DNA of 64,000 nucleotides from contig CAZTHL010000005.1 of assembly GCA_964613585.1 (NCBI GenBank), positions 1-64,000 on the forward strand, in the 5' to 3' direction. The DNA is from CAZTHL01 sp964613585 (lineage in GTDB: Bacteria > Pseudomonadota > Alphaproteobacteria > DSM-16000 > Inquilinaceae). The position numbers and the translations under genes were made by a program. Shown here in pieces: positions 15,932-25,240 of this stretch (its first letter is position 1; every line of letters starts with the position of its first letter). The notes under the pieces were generated by a model. That model was not told the DNA's origin, ran no database searches, and was given only the letters and a program-made list of their open reading frames with translations.

Positions 15932-17362
15932 ATGGAAAAGCGTGTCGCATCCTCCCCCTTCCACGATCCGGCGACGTCGGTCGGCACCCTCGACTCCGAC
16001 GTCGCCTCTCGTGTGATCCTGGCCGCGTCCGACGTGGCCTTGATCCTCGACCGCGAAGGGGTGATCTCCGACTTCGCCTGCGGCTCGGGAGAGCTGCCGT
16101 CCGACTGCCGCCAGAACTGGCTGGGCCGGCCGTGGGTCGACACCGTCACGGTGGAGAGCCGGCCCAAGGTGGAGGCCATGCTGCACGAGGCCGGCCGGCG
16201 CGGCGAGCCGCGCTGGCGCCAGGTCAACCACCCCTATGACGACGGGCCGGACATTCCCATCCGCTACTCGGCGATCGGGCTCGGCACACCGGACCGGATC
16301 CTGGCCCTCGGCCGCGACCTGCGGCCGATCGCGGCGCTGCAGCAGCGGCTGGTCGACGCGCAGAACTCGCTGGAGCGCGACTACCTGCGTCTGCGCCAGG
16401 CGGAGGCGCGGTATCGGGCCCTGTTCCAACTGGCCGCCGAGCCGGTGCTGATCGTCGATGCCGCCACCCTCAAGGTGTCCGAGGCCAACCCGACCGCCGA
16501 CGAGCTGTTTCCGGGGGCGCACCGCCAGCCGGTCGGCCATGGCCTGCCCGACCTGTTCCATGCCGACAGCCGGGCCCAGCTGCACGCCATGCTGAGCACG
16601 GTGCGCGCGGCCGGGCGCGCCGATCCGGTGCCGGCCCGGCTGCGCGACGGCGAGCGCGCGATGCTGGTCTCGGCCTCGCTGTTCCCGCAGGAGCGCGCGC
16701 CGCTGCTGCTGGTGCGCCTGACCGAGCCGGGCGGCGCCGTCGACCACCGCGCCGGCGGGCCCGGCAGCGCGCGCTCGCGGCTGCTGGCGGTGCTGGAGAA
16801 CCTGCCCGAGGCGTTCGTCGTCACCGCGCCGGATCTGCGCATCCTGGCGGCCAACGCGACCTTCCTCGAGCTGACCATGCTCGCCTCCGAGGAGCAGGGC
16901 CGCAGCGAGTCGCTCGACCGCTTCGTCGGTCGCCACGGCGTCGACCTCGATGTGCTGATCGCCAACCTGCGCGAGCACGGGGCGGTCCGGCAGTTCCTGA
17001 CCGTGCTGCGCGACGTCTACGGCTCGATGGAGGATGTCGAGATCTCCGCGGTGTCGGGGCTGGACGGCGAGCCGCCGTGCTTCGGCTTCGCCATCCGCAA
17101 GGTCGGCGTGCGCCTGACCACGGAGACCCGGGTCGACCGCGACCTGCGCCGCTCGGTCGAGCAGCTCACGGGCCTCGTCGGCCAGGTGTCGCTGCAGGAG
17201 ATCGTGCGCGAAACGACGGACCTGATCGAGCGGCTGTGCATCGAGGCGGCGCTCGAGCTGACCCAGGGCAACCGCATGTCGGCGGCCGAGCTGCTCGGCC
17301 TCAGCCGCCAAAGCCTGTACACCAAGCTGCGCCGCCACGGCTTCGGCAACGTGACGCAGTAG
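15932..17362 (+). CDS. ppsR: PpsR/CrtJ transcriptional repressor of photosynthesis genes
   Basis: A 476-residue regulator. An N-terminal PAS-like domain (about 25-130) is followed by a coiled linker (LVDAQNSLERDYLRLRQAE), two further PAS domains (about 155-260 and 290-390) and a Fis-type helix-turn-helix at the C-terminus (MSAAELLGLSRQSLYTKLRR). C436 in RLCIEAALEL matches the redox cysteine in the HTH of R. sphaeroides PpsR and R. capsulatus CrtJ. PpsR represses bch/crt/puc genes under oxygen by binding TGT-N12-ACA palindromes, candidates for which occur at 14767 and 17551. No strong ribosome site precedes the ATG. Confidence 0.95.
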   Translation: MEKRVASSPFHDPATSVGTLDSDVASRVILAASDVALILDREGVISDFACGSGELPSDCRQNWLGRPWVDTVTVESRPKVEAMLHEAGRRGEPRWRQVNHPYDDGPDIPIRYSAIGLGTPDRILALGRDLRPIAALQQRLVDAQNSLERDYLRLRQAEARYRALFQLAAEPVLIVDAATLKVSEANPTADELFPGAHRQPVGHGLPDLFHADSRAQLHAMLSTVRAAGRADPVPARLRDGERAMLVSASLFPQERAPLLLVRLTEPGGAVDHRAGGPGSARSRLLAVLENLPEAFVVTAPDLRILAANATFLELTMLASEEQGRSESLDRFVGRHGVDLDVLIANLREHGAVRQFLTVLRDVYGSMEDVEISAVSGLDGEPPCFGFAIRKVGVRLTTETRVDRDLRRSVEQLTGLVGQVSLQEIVRETTDLIERLCIEAALELTQGNRMSAAELLGLSRQSLYTKLRRHGFGNVTQ

Positions 17363-17550
17363 CCGCCACTCGCTGGAGGTCGGCCGGTGGCCGTCGGCCC
17401 TCGACTCCGGGCTCCCCGGGCGCGTCACCCCGGATGCGCAGGACCTGAGGTCAGCAGCGTGGCAATCGGTTGACTGAAAGGCCGACGGCCCCCGACGGTC
17501 CGGCTGCGTCGGCAGCGGCCGACCTGACCCAGGTCATTTCGGGCCGGCGG

Positions 17551-17593
17551 TGTCAAGCTCCGTTGACGGCGCTGACTGTCCAGACTTACAGTC
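17551..17593. promoter_or_regulatory. bchG promoter with PpsR-like site and a second dyad
   Basis: TGTCAA-N6-TTGACG (17551-17568) fits TGT-N12-ACG, one base from the PpsR consensus. TTGACG (17563-17568) is also a plausible -35, with TTACAG at 17586-17591 as a -10 (17-base spacing). Overlapping the -10 is a separate perfect inverted repeat GACTGT-N8-ACAGTC (17574-17593). The bchG ATG follows 35 bases later. The two dyads together would place one repressor on the -35 and a second factor on the -10. The remainder of 17363-17628 shows no gene. Confidence 0.55.
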
Positions 17594-17628
17594 GCCGACG
17601 ACGTCCCGCTTCCCGACTGCGAGCGCGC

Positions 17629-18543
17629 ATGGACCGCCCCGCGACGATGGCGACTGGCTCGGACCGCCCGGCTCCGGCGGCGCTCGTGGAGCTGCTGAAG
17701 CCGATCACCTGGTTCGCGCCGATGTGGGCCTTCGGCTGCGGCGTCGTCTCCTCGGGCGTGCCGCCGGCCGAGCGCTGGCCGCTCGTCCTCGCCGGCATCG
17801 TGCTCGCCGGGCCGCTCGTCTGCGGCGCCAGCCAGGCGGTCAACGACTGGTTCGACCGCCACGTCGACGCCATCAACGAGCCGGGCCGGCCGATCCCGTC
17901 GGGGCGCGTGCCGGGCCGCTGGGGCCTCTACATGGCCGTGGTCTGGAGCGCCCTGTCGCTGATGCTGGCCAGCGCGCTCGGCCCCTGGGTGCTCGGCGCC
18001 ACGGTGGTGGCGCTGGCGCTGGCCTGGGCCTACAGCGCGCCGCCGGCGCGGCTGAAGCGCAACGGCTGGTGGGGCAACGGCGCGGTCGCGGTGTCCTATG
18101 AAGGCATCGCCTGGTTCACCGGGGCGGCCGCCATGGCCGGGGCGCTGCCCGACGGCCGCATCATCCTCCTGGCGGCGCTCTACAGCGCCGGTGCCCATGG
18201 CATCATGACCCTGAACGACTTCAAGGCGGTCGAGGGCGACCGGCGCCTGGGCGTGCGCACCTTGCCAGTGCAGCTCGGGGTCGACCGGGCAGCCCGGGTC
18301 GCCTGCGTGGTCATGGCGCTGCCCCAGGCCGTGGTCGTCGCCGCGCTGCTGGCCTGGGACCGGCCGGTGTACGCCGGCATCGTCGGCCTGCTGCTCGTCG
18401 TCCAGCTCGGCCTGATGGCGCGGCTGCTCAAGGCGCCGCGCGAGCGCGCCCCCTGGTACAACGCGACGGGCACCACGCTCTCCGTGCTCGGCATGCTCGT
18501 CAGCGCCTTCGCCGTCCGCTCCCTGATCGGAATCCCGTCATGA
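17629..18543 (+). CDS. bchG: Bacteriochlorophyll synthase (geranylgeranyl transferase)
   Basis: A 304-residue UbiA-family membrane prenyltransferase. The Asp-rich motif NDWFDRHVD is at residues 72-80, followed by INEPGRPIPSG; a second motif, TLNDFKAVEGD, is typical of chlorophyll synthases. It attaches the geranylgeranyl tail to bacteriochlorophyllide a. I chose the ATG at 17629 because it follows the promoter/operator dyads; the in-frame extension from 17470 would run through them. It overlaps the next gene by four bases. Confidence 0.95.
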   Translation: MDRPATMATGSDRPAPAALVELLKPITWFAPMWAFGCGVVSSGVPPAERWPLVLAGIVLAGPLVCGASQAVNDWFDRHVDAINEPGRPIPSGRVPGRWGLYMAVVWSALSLMLASALGPWVLGATVVALALAWAYSAPPARLKRNGWWGNGAVAVSYEGIAWFTGAAAMAGALPDGRIILLAALYSAGAHGIMTLNDFKAVEGDRRLGVRTLPVQLGVDRAARVACVVMALPQAVVVAALLAWDRPVYAGIVGLLLVVQLGLMARLLKAPRERAPWYNATGTTLSVLGMLVSAFAVRSLIGIPS

Positions 18544-19874
18544 CCGGTGCGACCCTCGGCTGGCTCGGCATCGTCCGCCTGGGCCTGGTGCAGACCGCGC
18601 TCGGCGCCATCGTCGTGCTGACGACCTCGACGCTGAACCGCGTCATGGTGGTCGAGCTGCTGCTGCCGGCCATGCTGCCGGGCGCGCTCGTCACCGTCCA
18701 CCACGTCATCCAGATGGCGCGGCCGCGCTGGGGCTACGGCTCCGACGTCGGCGGCCGGCGCACGCCCTGGATCCTCGGCGGCATGGTGCTGCTGGCGCTG
18801 GGCGCCGTCACGGCGTCGCTCGCCACCGCCTGGATGGGCACCAGCCGCGGCGGCGGCATCGCGCTCGCCGTGCTCGGCTTCGTCGTCATCGGCATCGGCG
18901 CCGGGGCCGCCGGCACCTCGGTCCTGGCCCTGCTCGCCTCGCGCGTCACCGAGACGCGGCGGGCGGCGGCGGCGGCCACCGTCTGGATCATGATGATCGC
19001 CGGCTTCGTCGTCACCGCGACGGTCGCCGGCAGCCTGCTCGACCCGTACTCGCCGGCACGCCTGGTCGCCGTCACCGCCGGCGTCGCCGCGGCCGCCGTG
19101 CTGCTGACGGTGCTCGCCGTGGCCGGGGTCGAGCGCCGGGCGAGGCCCGCCGCCGACGCGGCGGCCGGGGCCAAGCCCGCCTTCCGCGAGGCGCTGGCCG
19201 AGGTGTGGGCCGAGCCGGACGCGCGCCGCTTCACCGTCTTCGTCTTCGTCTCCATGCTCGCCTACAGCATGCAGGACCTGATCCTGGAGCCGTTCGCCGG
19301 CATCGCCTACGGCTTCACCCCGGGCGAGTCGACCAAGCTGGCCGGGCTCCAGCACGCCGGCGTGCTGCTCGGCATGGTCTCGGTCGCCCTCGTGGCGAGC
19401 GCGCTCGGCGGCTCGCGGCAGCGCTTCCTGCGCACCTGCACCATCGGCGGCTGCGTCGCCTCGGCGACGGCGCTGACCGGGCTGATGCTGGCCGGCCACC
19501 TGGCGCCGCTGTGGCCGCTCAAGCCGAACGTGTTCCTGCTCGGCTTGACCAACGGCATCTTCGCCGTCGCCGCCATCGCCTCGATGATGGCGCTGGCCGG
19601 CCGCGGCCGGGAGTCGCGCGAGGGCCTGCGCATGGGCCTGTGGGGGGCCGCTCAGGCCATCGCCTTCGCCCTCGGCGGCTTCCTCGGCACCGTCGCCGTC
19701 GACGCGCTGCGCCACCTGTCCGGCTCGGCCGTCGCCGCCTACGCCACCGTCTTCGCCGTCGAAGGCGCGCTGTTCCTGGTCGCCGCCGTGCTGGCGACCC
19801 GGGTGGCGCGGCCGGCGCCGGCGGCCACGAGCGTTCCGGGAATCCGCCTCGCGCCCGAGGCCAGCGGAGGATGA
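18540..19874 (+). CDS. PucC-family membrane protein (orf428 type) between bchG and bchP
   Basis: A 444-residue BCD/PucC-family MFS protein with about 12 helices. Markers are TSTLNRVMVVELLLPAMLPG, GGRRTPWILGGM and LAYSMQDLILEPFAGIAYG. The conserved bchG-orf428-bchP order indicates the orf428 type, which is paralogous to LhaA. Its exact role is unclear, probably in pigment delivery or LH assembly. The ATG at 18540 overlaps the bchG stop, and its TGA (19872-19874) overlaps an ATG at 19871 upstream of bchP. Confidence 0.9.
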   Translation: MTGATLGWLGIVRLGLVQTALGAIVVLTTSTLNRVMVVELLLPAMLPGALVTVHHVIQMARPRWGYGSDVGGRRTPWILGGMVLLALGAVTASLATAWMGTSRGGGIALAVLGFVVIGIGAGAAGTSVLALLASRVTETRRAAAAATVWIMMIAGFVVTATVAGSLLDPYSPARLVAVTAGVAAAAVLLTVLAVAGVERRARPAADAAAGAKPAFREALAEVWAEPDARRFTVFVFVSMLAYSMQDLILEPFAGIAYGFTPGESTKLAGLQHAGVLLGMVSVALVASALGGSRQRFLRTCTIGGCVASATALTGLMLAGHLAPLWPLKPNVFLLGLTNGIFAVAAIASMMALAGRGRESREGLRMGLWGAAQAIAFALGGFLGTVAVDALRHLSGSAVAAYATVFAVEGALFLVAAVLATRVARPAPAATSVPGIRLAPEASGG

Positions 19875-19879
19875 AAGCG

Positions 19880-21115
19880 ATGAGCGCTTACGACACCGTG
19901 GATGCCGTCGTCGTCGGCGGCGGACCGGCCGGCGCCACGGCGGCGGCCGACCTGGCCCGGGCCGGCCGCTCGGTCGTGCTGCTCGACCGCGCCGGCCGGA
20001 TCAAGCCGTGCGGCGGCGCCATCCCGCCCCGGCTGATGCGCGACTTCGACATCCCGAACCAGATGCTGGTCAACCGGGTCAGCGCGGCATGCATGATCGC
20101 GCCGTCCGAGCGCCGGGTCGACATGCCGATCGACGGCGGCTTCGTCGGCATGGTCGACCGCGAGACCTTCGACCCCTGGCTGCGCGAGCGCGCCGCCGCC
20201 GCCGGGGCCGGGCGCGTCACCGGCACCTTCGACCGGCTCGAGCGCGCCGACGACGGCAGCACCGTGGTCCACCTGAAGCCGGATGATGACGGCGCGCCGG
20301 CCCGCCCGCTCAGGGCCCGCGCGGTGATCGGCGCCGACGGCGCGCGCTCGGCCGTGGCGCGCCAGACGGTCAAGGGCGCCGACCGGGTGCCCTGCGTCTT
20401 CGCCTATCACGAGATCCTGCGCGCGCCCGCGGACGCCGCGCCCGGCACGGCGTACGACCACGCCCGCTGCGACGTGTACTACCAGGGCCGCATCTCGCCC
20501 GACTTCTACGGCTGGGTGTTCCCGCACGGGGACACGGTCAGCGTCGGCACCGGTAGCGCGCGCAAGGGCTTCGGCCTGCGCGCCGCGGTCGGCACCTTGC
20601 GCGAGAGCGCCGGGCTGGCCGGGGCCGAGACGCTGCGGCGCGAGGGCGCGCCGATCCCGCTCCGACCGCTCAAGCGCTGGGACGACGGCCGCGGCGTGGT
20701 GCTGGCCGGGGACGCGGCGGGCGTGGTCGCGCCGGCCTCGGGCGAGGGCATCTTCTACGCCATGGCCGGCGGGCGCCTGGCGGCCGAGGCGGTGGAAGGG
20801 CTGCTGGCCTCGGGTGACGCGCGGGCACTGGCGGCGGCGCGCCGGCATTTCATGAAGGCGCACGGCCGGGTGTTCTTCATCCTCGGCCTGCTGCAGCGCT
20901 TCTGGTACTCGAGCGACAAACGCCGGGAGCAGTTCGTCGGCATCTGCCGCGACCCGGACGTGCAGAAGCTGACCTGGGACGCCTATATGAACAAGGAATT
21001 GGTGCGCGCCAAGCCGGCGGCCCATGCCCGGGTGTTCATGAAGGACATGGCGCACCTGCTGGGCCTCGACCGCCTGTTCGACGACTGGCGCCTCGGCCGC
21101 TCCGGTGCGAAATGA
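19880..21115 (+). CDS. bchP: Geranylgeranyl bacteriochlorophyll reductase
   Basis: A 411-residue FAD/NADPH-dependent reductase. The dinucleotide motif VVVGGGPAGATAA lies near the N-terminus, followed by the hallmark RIKPCGGAIPPRL; GWVFPHGD and VVLAGDAAGVVAPASGEGI complete the family pattern. It reduces the geranylgeranyl tail to phytyl. The ATG at 19880 has GGAGG nine bases upstream; an alternative ATG at 19871 sits directly on that site and overlaps the previous stop. It is the last gene of the rightward block, converging on cytochrome c2. Confidence 0.95.
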   Translation: MSAYDTVDAVVVGGGPAGATAAADLARAGRSVVLLDRAGRIKPCGGAIPPRLMRDFDIPNQMLVNRVSAACMIAPSERRVDMPIDGGFVGMVDRETFDPWLRERAAAAGAGRVTGTFDRLERADDGSTVVHLKPDDDGAPARPLRARAVIGADGARSAVARQTVKGADRVPCVFAYHEILRAPADAAPGTAYDHARCDVYYQGRISPDFYGWVFPHGDTVSVGTGSARKGFGLRAAVGTLRESAGLAGAETLRREGAPIPLRPLKRWDDGRGVVLAGDAAGVVAPASGEGIFYAMAGGRLAAEAVEGLLASGDARALAAARRHFMKAHGRVFFILGLLQRFWYSSDKRREQFVGICRDPDVQKLTWDAYMNKELVRAKPAAHARVFMKDMAHLLGLDRLFDDWRLGRSGAK

Positions 21116-21208
21116 TCCGCCTCCCCCACCCTCCCCAGCGCGCCCGCGCGGAGGAGGGCCGGGGTGGGAGCGATGGTGTTCCCCGACGCTGGAAAGGCGA
21201 AACCGCCT

Positions 21209-21613
21209 TTACTGCGTCCGCTCGCCGCTCTCGTCGAACTGCGCGATGTAGGCGATGACGTTGCGGCGCAGATCCTCATCCGGGAACATGGTGACCATCT
21301 TCGAGGGGCCGCCGACGAACTCGCGCGGATTGGCCAGGTACTCGAACATCAGCTCCTCGGTCCACACGGTGCCGTCCTCGCCCATGGCCTTGGTCGCCGG
21401 CCCGTAGTTGTAGCCTTCGGCCGTGCCGATCTGCCGGCCGAGGACGCCGTTCAGCACCGGGCCCACCCGGTGCTGGGCGTTGGGGCCGACCATGTGGCAG
21501 GCCATGCATTGCCGGAAGGCCGCCTGGCCCGCCTCCGGATCGCCCTCCTGGGCGACGGCCGGCGCGGCGGTCAGCAGCAGGGCGAACCCGGCGGCAATGG
21601 CTTTGTTGAACAT
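21209..21613 (-). CDS. cycA: Class I cytochrome c (cytochrome c2 type)
   Basis: A 134-residue periplasmic cytochrome. A signal peptide (residues 1-21, ending AVA) is followed by the haem-binding CMACH at 36-40 and HRVGPVLNGVLGR, as in c2/c550 proteins. A distal Met is available at M106 or M109 (SKMVTMF). In phototrophs such proteins re-reduce the photo-oxidised reaction centre. Location next to bchP supports that role, but a respiratory role is equally possible. The gene converges with bchP; the 93-base gap holds GC-rich inverted sequence (CCCACCC ... GGGTGGG) that could end transcription. Confidence 0.88.
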   Translation of the reverse strand: MFNKAIAAGFALLLTAAPAVAQEGDPEAGQAAFRQCMACHMVGPNAQHRVGPVLNGVLGRQIGTAEGYNYGPATKAMGEDGTVWTEELMFEYLANPREFVGGPSKMVTMFPDEDLRRNVIAYIAQFDESGERTQ

Positions 21614-22054
21614 TCGAAACTCCTCCCTGTCGCTCGACCCCGGCGGTCGGGGCGCTCACGCATGGACGTCCAGGTGACGTCGCTGTGGTACGCCATTGCC
21701 CGCCCCCCGGCCATGCCCCGCGCCGCCGCGGCCCTGGCGAACACTGTCGCACGGCGGCAACGGTGAATCGGCGACGGGACCCTCGGCGCCTCGGGCGAAC
21801 ACGGCGGGCAGTCGGCATGGGCGCGGGCCCGGCGGCCCTCACCCGTTGGCGGAGGGCATTGGTACCCCAGGGGGGCAGACCGGCACAAGCCGCGCGGGCT
21901 TCCGCGGCGGCGGGGGCGGCGCCGGGGAGGTCGCGGTCTGGCAAAGATCATTCGACCGGCGTGAGCAGGCCGAGGACCAGTCCTGAACGCCACGCCGCTC
22001 ACGAGGCATGATGGACCCAGGCGCTTCCGGGGCACACGGCGACGAGGCATGGTC
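21614..22054. other. Intergenic stretch upstream of cytochrome c2; no gene seen
   Basis: 441 bases between the cytochrome gene start and the RND pump end. Open frames here are short, GC-biased and lack ribosome sites or family resemblance. It should contain the leftward cytochrome promoter; GGGAGGAGTTTCGA precedes the ATG as ribosome site. A TGT-N12-ACG string at 21745-21762 resembles a PpsR site but is a single weak match. Confidence 0.6.
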
Positions 22055-25000
22055 TCAGCCGGCCGTTGACCTGCCTGCCGCCGCTGCCTCTCCCACCTGC
22101 CGTCGCCCGCGCCACCGCCCCAGCCGGGCCGCCGTCCGCTCCCCCAGCACCAGCATGCACGGGGTCAGCAGCAGGGTGAGCGGGGTGGCGAAGATCAGGC
22201 CGCCGGCGATGGTGCTGGAGAGCTGGGTCCACCACTGCGTCGAGGGGGCGCCGAAGGCGATGTCCCGGCCGATCAGGTCGATGTTCATGGCCAGCACCAT
22301 CGGCGTCAGGCCGAGCACCGTGGTGCCGGCGGTCAGCAGCACCGGGCGCAGCCGCTTGGCCCCGGCGCGCAGCACCGCCTGGCCGGCGTCCAGGCCGCGA
22401 CCGCGATACTCATTGTACGTGTCGATCAGCACGATGTTGTTGTTCACGACCACGCCGGCGAGCGCGATCACGCCGATGCCGCTCATCACCACGCCGAACG
22501 GCCGGCCCGTGACCAGGAGGCCGAGCAGCACGCCGGCGGTGGCGAAGACGATGGCGCTCAGCACCAGCAGCGCCTGGTAGACGCTGTTGAACTGGGTCAC
22601 CAGCACCATGACCATCAGGAACACGGCCAGCGCGAACGCTCGCAGCAGGAAGGCCCGGGTCTCCTCCAGCTCCTCGTTCTCGCCGGCAAAGGCGACGGCG
22701 ACGCCCGCGGGGAGATCCGTCTCGGCAAGCTCGGCGCGCAGCCGCTCGAGCTGCTCGGCCGGCAGCAGCCCCGGCTCGACGTCGGCGGAGACGGTGAGAG
22801 CGCGGCGCCCGTCGATGCGCTCGATGGTGCCGGTCTGCGGCGCCGCCCGGAAGCCGACGAAGTTGCCGATCGGCACCAGCCCCTGCTCGGTCGGCACCCG
22901 CATCTGCTCGAGCTGCTCCAGCGTGCGCGTCGCCAGCGGGAAGCGCACCCGTATCTCCACCTCCTCGTCGGCATCCTCCGGTCGGTACTCGGCAACAGGG
23001 ATGCCGCGGGTCACCATCTGCACCGCGTTGCCGAGCAGGGTGATGTCAGCCCCGTAGCGGGCGGCCTCCCCGCGGTCGACATCGAGCTGCCATTCCACCG
23101 CCGGCGGCGAGCGGCTGTCAGAGACGTCCACGAAGCCGCTGAGCGCGACCATCCGCTCGCGCACCCGCTCGACCGTGTCGATCAGCGCCGCCGGGTCCCG
23201 GCTGGTGATCTCCAGCTCGATCGGCTTGCCCGTGGCCGGGCCGGCGCCCGGCTCGCGCACCTGGATCCGGATGCCGGGGATGTCGGCAACACGCGCGCGC
23301 AGCTCCTCGAGGATCCGGGATGCGGGCGGCCGCTCGTCCCAGTCGGCCAGGTCGAGCTGCAGGATGCCGACCGCGTCCTCCGGATAGTCGGCGCCGCGCC
23401 GGCTCTCGGGCCCGGTGCCGAGGGTCCGGGCATAGACGATGTCGACGCCGCGGACACCCATGACCCGCCGCTCCACCTCGCGGATCAGCGCGTCCTTCTC
23501 GTAGACGGACAGGTTGCCGCGCGCCTGCACCTGGATTTGCGCGAACTCGGGCTCGATGTCGGGGAAGAACTCGACGCCGCGGCCGAGCTGTCCATAGGCC
23601 GCGTAGGCCGCCACGGTCAGCCCGATCGCCGCCAGCAGGGTCAGCCCGGGCCGCCGGTTCAGCCGGCTGAGCACACGGAGGTAGAGCCCGGTGAGGCCGC
23701 CGACCGCGACCGGATCGTCCACCTCGGCCGCGTCGCGGAAACGCTGTCCTCCACCCCCCGGCGGCGTGCCCGCGCGGCCGCCGGCGGCGCCGCCCAGCAC
23801 CGGGACGAACAGCAGGGCCATGGCCAGCGAGGCGCTCAGCGTGATCAGCACGGTAATCGGGATGTACCGCATGAACTCGCCGGCCACGCCCGGCCAGAAC
23901 AAGAGCGGCAGGAACACGGCAAGCGTGGTCGCGGTGGCCGAGATCACCGGCCAGGCCATGCGCTTGGCCGCCCGTGCATAGGCCTCGCGTGGCCGCCGGC
24001 CCTCGGCCATGTGCCGGTCGGCCAGCTCGGCGACGACGATGGCGCCGTCGACCAGCATGCCGACCACCAGGATCAGGCTGAACAGAAGGACGATGTTGAG
24101 CGTGTAGCCGAGCGCGTTGATGAGGATCATGCCGGCCAGGAACGAGCCCGGAATGGCGAGCCCGACCAGCACAGCGCTTTTGGGGCCGATGACCGCGACG
24201 ATGACGATCATAACGAGCAGGATCGCGGTCAGCACGTTGTTCTGCAGGTCCGAGAGGGTGGTTCGCACCTGATCGGACTTGTCCTGCAGGTAGGCCACGG
24301 ACACCGGGTCCGGCCAGGCCTCCTCGGCCTCGTCGATGATCACGCGGACCGCGGCCACCGCCTCCAGGATGTTGGCGCCGGGCCGCTTCGAGACCTCAAG
24401 CGCCACCGACGGCTGACCGTTCACCCGGGCGAAGCCTTCCGGATCCTGGAAGGTCCGACGGATGGTCGCCACCTCGCCGAAGGTGATCACGGTGTCGTCG
24501 CGCACCGCCACAGGCAGCGCCATGACGTCCTCGACGTCCTCGAGCACGCCCGGCACCTTGAGCACGATCCGGCCCGCCTCGGTCTCCAGCGCCCCGGCGG
24601 CGATCAGGCGATTGTTGCGCTCGATGCTGCGGATCAGCTCCTCGAGCACGATGCCGTAGGTCTCCAGCGTGGTCGGGTCGATCAGGATCTCGAGCACCTC
24701 CTCCCGGTCGCCGGCGACCTCAACCTCCAGCACCCCGGGCAGACCCTCGATGCGATCCTCGAGCCGGTCGGCGAGGGCGACCAGCGTGCGCTCCGGTACC
24801 GGCCCGTAGAGCGCCGCCGTCAGCACCGGGAACAATGCGATGTTCACCTCGTCGACCAGCGGCTCCTCGGCATCGGCCGGCAGCTCCGGCTCGGCGTCAT
24901 CGACGGCCTCGCGGACCTCCTGGAGCGCCGCGTCGCTGTCGAAGCCGGCGTCGAACTCCAGCGTGATGGCGGCGTAGCCCTCCGCCGCGATGGCGCGCAT

Positions 25001-25240
25001 CTCCTCCACGCCCTCGACCGTCTGCAGCTCGGTCTCGAGCGGCCGCACAAGCAGGCGCGCGGCGTCCTCCGGCGCGATGCCCTCCTGCACCACCGCCACG
25101 TAAATCGTCGGGATCACGATCTCCGGCTCGGACTCCTTGGGGATGTCCCGGTACGCGACGGCACCCGCGACCAGGATCACCAGGAAGGCGATGACGACCG
25201 TGCGGGTCCGGCTGAACGCGGCGTCGATCAGCGCGTTCAT
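22055..25240 (-). CDS. RND efflux pump, inner-membrane permease
   Basis: A 1,061-residue AcrB/MexB-type proton-driven transporter with two repeated halves. Each has a membrane helix followed by a large periplasmic loop, then five more helices. Motifs include the N-terminal FSRTRTVVIAFLVILVAGAVA, GMLVDGAIVVAELADRHM in TM4 and AIVFATAGVLLGLLV in the second half. The start is the ATG at 25240, overlapping the stop of the adaptor gene (ATGA). Substrate cannot be predicted. No outer-membrane channel gene adjoins, so it probably uses a channel encoded elsewhere. The gene lies outside the photosynthesis block. Confidence 0.93.
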   Translation of the reverse strand: MNALIDAAFSRTRTVVIAFLVILVAGAVAYRDIPKESEPEIVIPTIYVAVVQEGIAPEDAARLLVRPLETELQTVEGVEEMRAIAAEGYAAITLEFDAGFDSDAALQEVREAVDDAEPELPADAEEPLVDEVNIALFPVLTAALYGPVPERTLVALADRLEDRIEGLPGVLEVEVAGDREEVLEILIDPTTLETYGIVLEELIRSIERNNRLIAAGALETEAGRIVLKVPGVLEDVEDVMALPVAVRDDTVITFGEVATIRRTFQDPEGFARVNGQPSVALEVSKRPGANILEAVAAVRVIIDEAEEAWPDPVSVAYLQDKSDQVRTTLSDLQNNVLTAILLVMIVIVAVIGPKSAVLVGLAIPGSFLAGMILINALGYTLNIVLLFSLILVVGMLVDGAIVVAELADRHMAEGRRPREAYARAAKRMAWPVISATATTLAVFLPLLFWPGVAGEFMRYIPITVLITLSASLAMALLFVPVLGGAAGGRAGTPPGGGGQRFRDAAEVDDPVAVGGLTGLYLRVLSRLNRRPGLTLLAAIGLTVAAYAAYGQLGRGVEFFPDIEPEFAQIQVQARGNLSVYEKDALIREVERRVMGVRGVDIVYARTLGTGPESRRGADYPEDAVGILQLDLADWDERPPASRILEELRARVADIPGIRIQVREPGAGPATGKPIELEITSRDPAALIDTVERVRERMVALSGFVDVSDSRSPPAVEWQLDVDRGEAARYGADITLLGNAVQMVTRGIPVAEYRPEDADEEVEIRVRFPLATRTLEQLEQMRVPTEQGLVPIGNFVGFRAAPQTGTIERIDGRRALTVSADVEPGLLPAEQLERLRAELAETDLPAGVAVAFAGENEELEETRAFLLRAFALAVFLMVMVLVTQFNSVYQALLVLSAIVFATAGVLLGLLVTGRPFGVVMSGIGVIALAGVVVNNNIVLIDTYNEYRGRGLDAGQAVLRAGAKRLRPVLLTAGTTVLGLTPMVLAMNIDLIGRDIAFGAPSTQWWTQLSSTIAGGLIFATPLTLLLTPCMLVLGERTAARLGRWRGRRQVGEAAAAGRSTAG

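Noticed and set aside
21745..21762. PpsR-like TGT-N12-ACG upstream of cytochrome c2
   Set aside because: A single imperfect match without dyad arms (no TGTCAA/TTGACA), easily found by chance.
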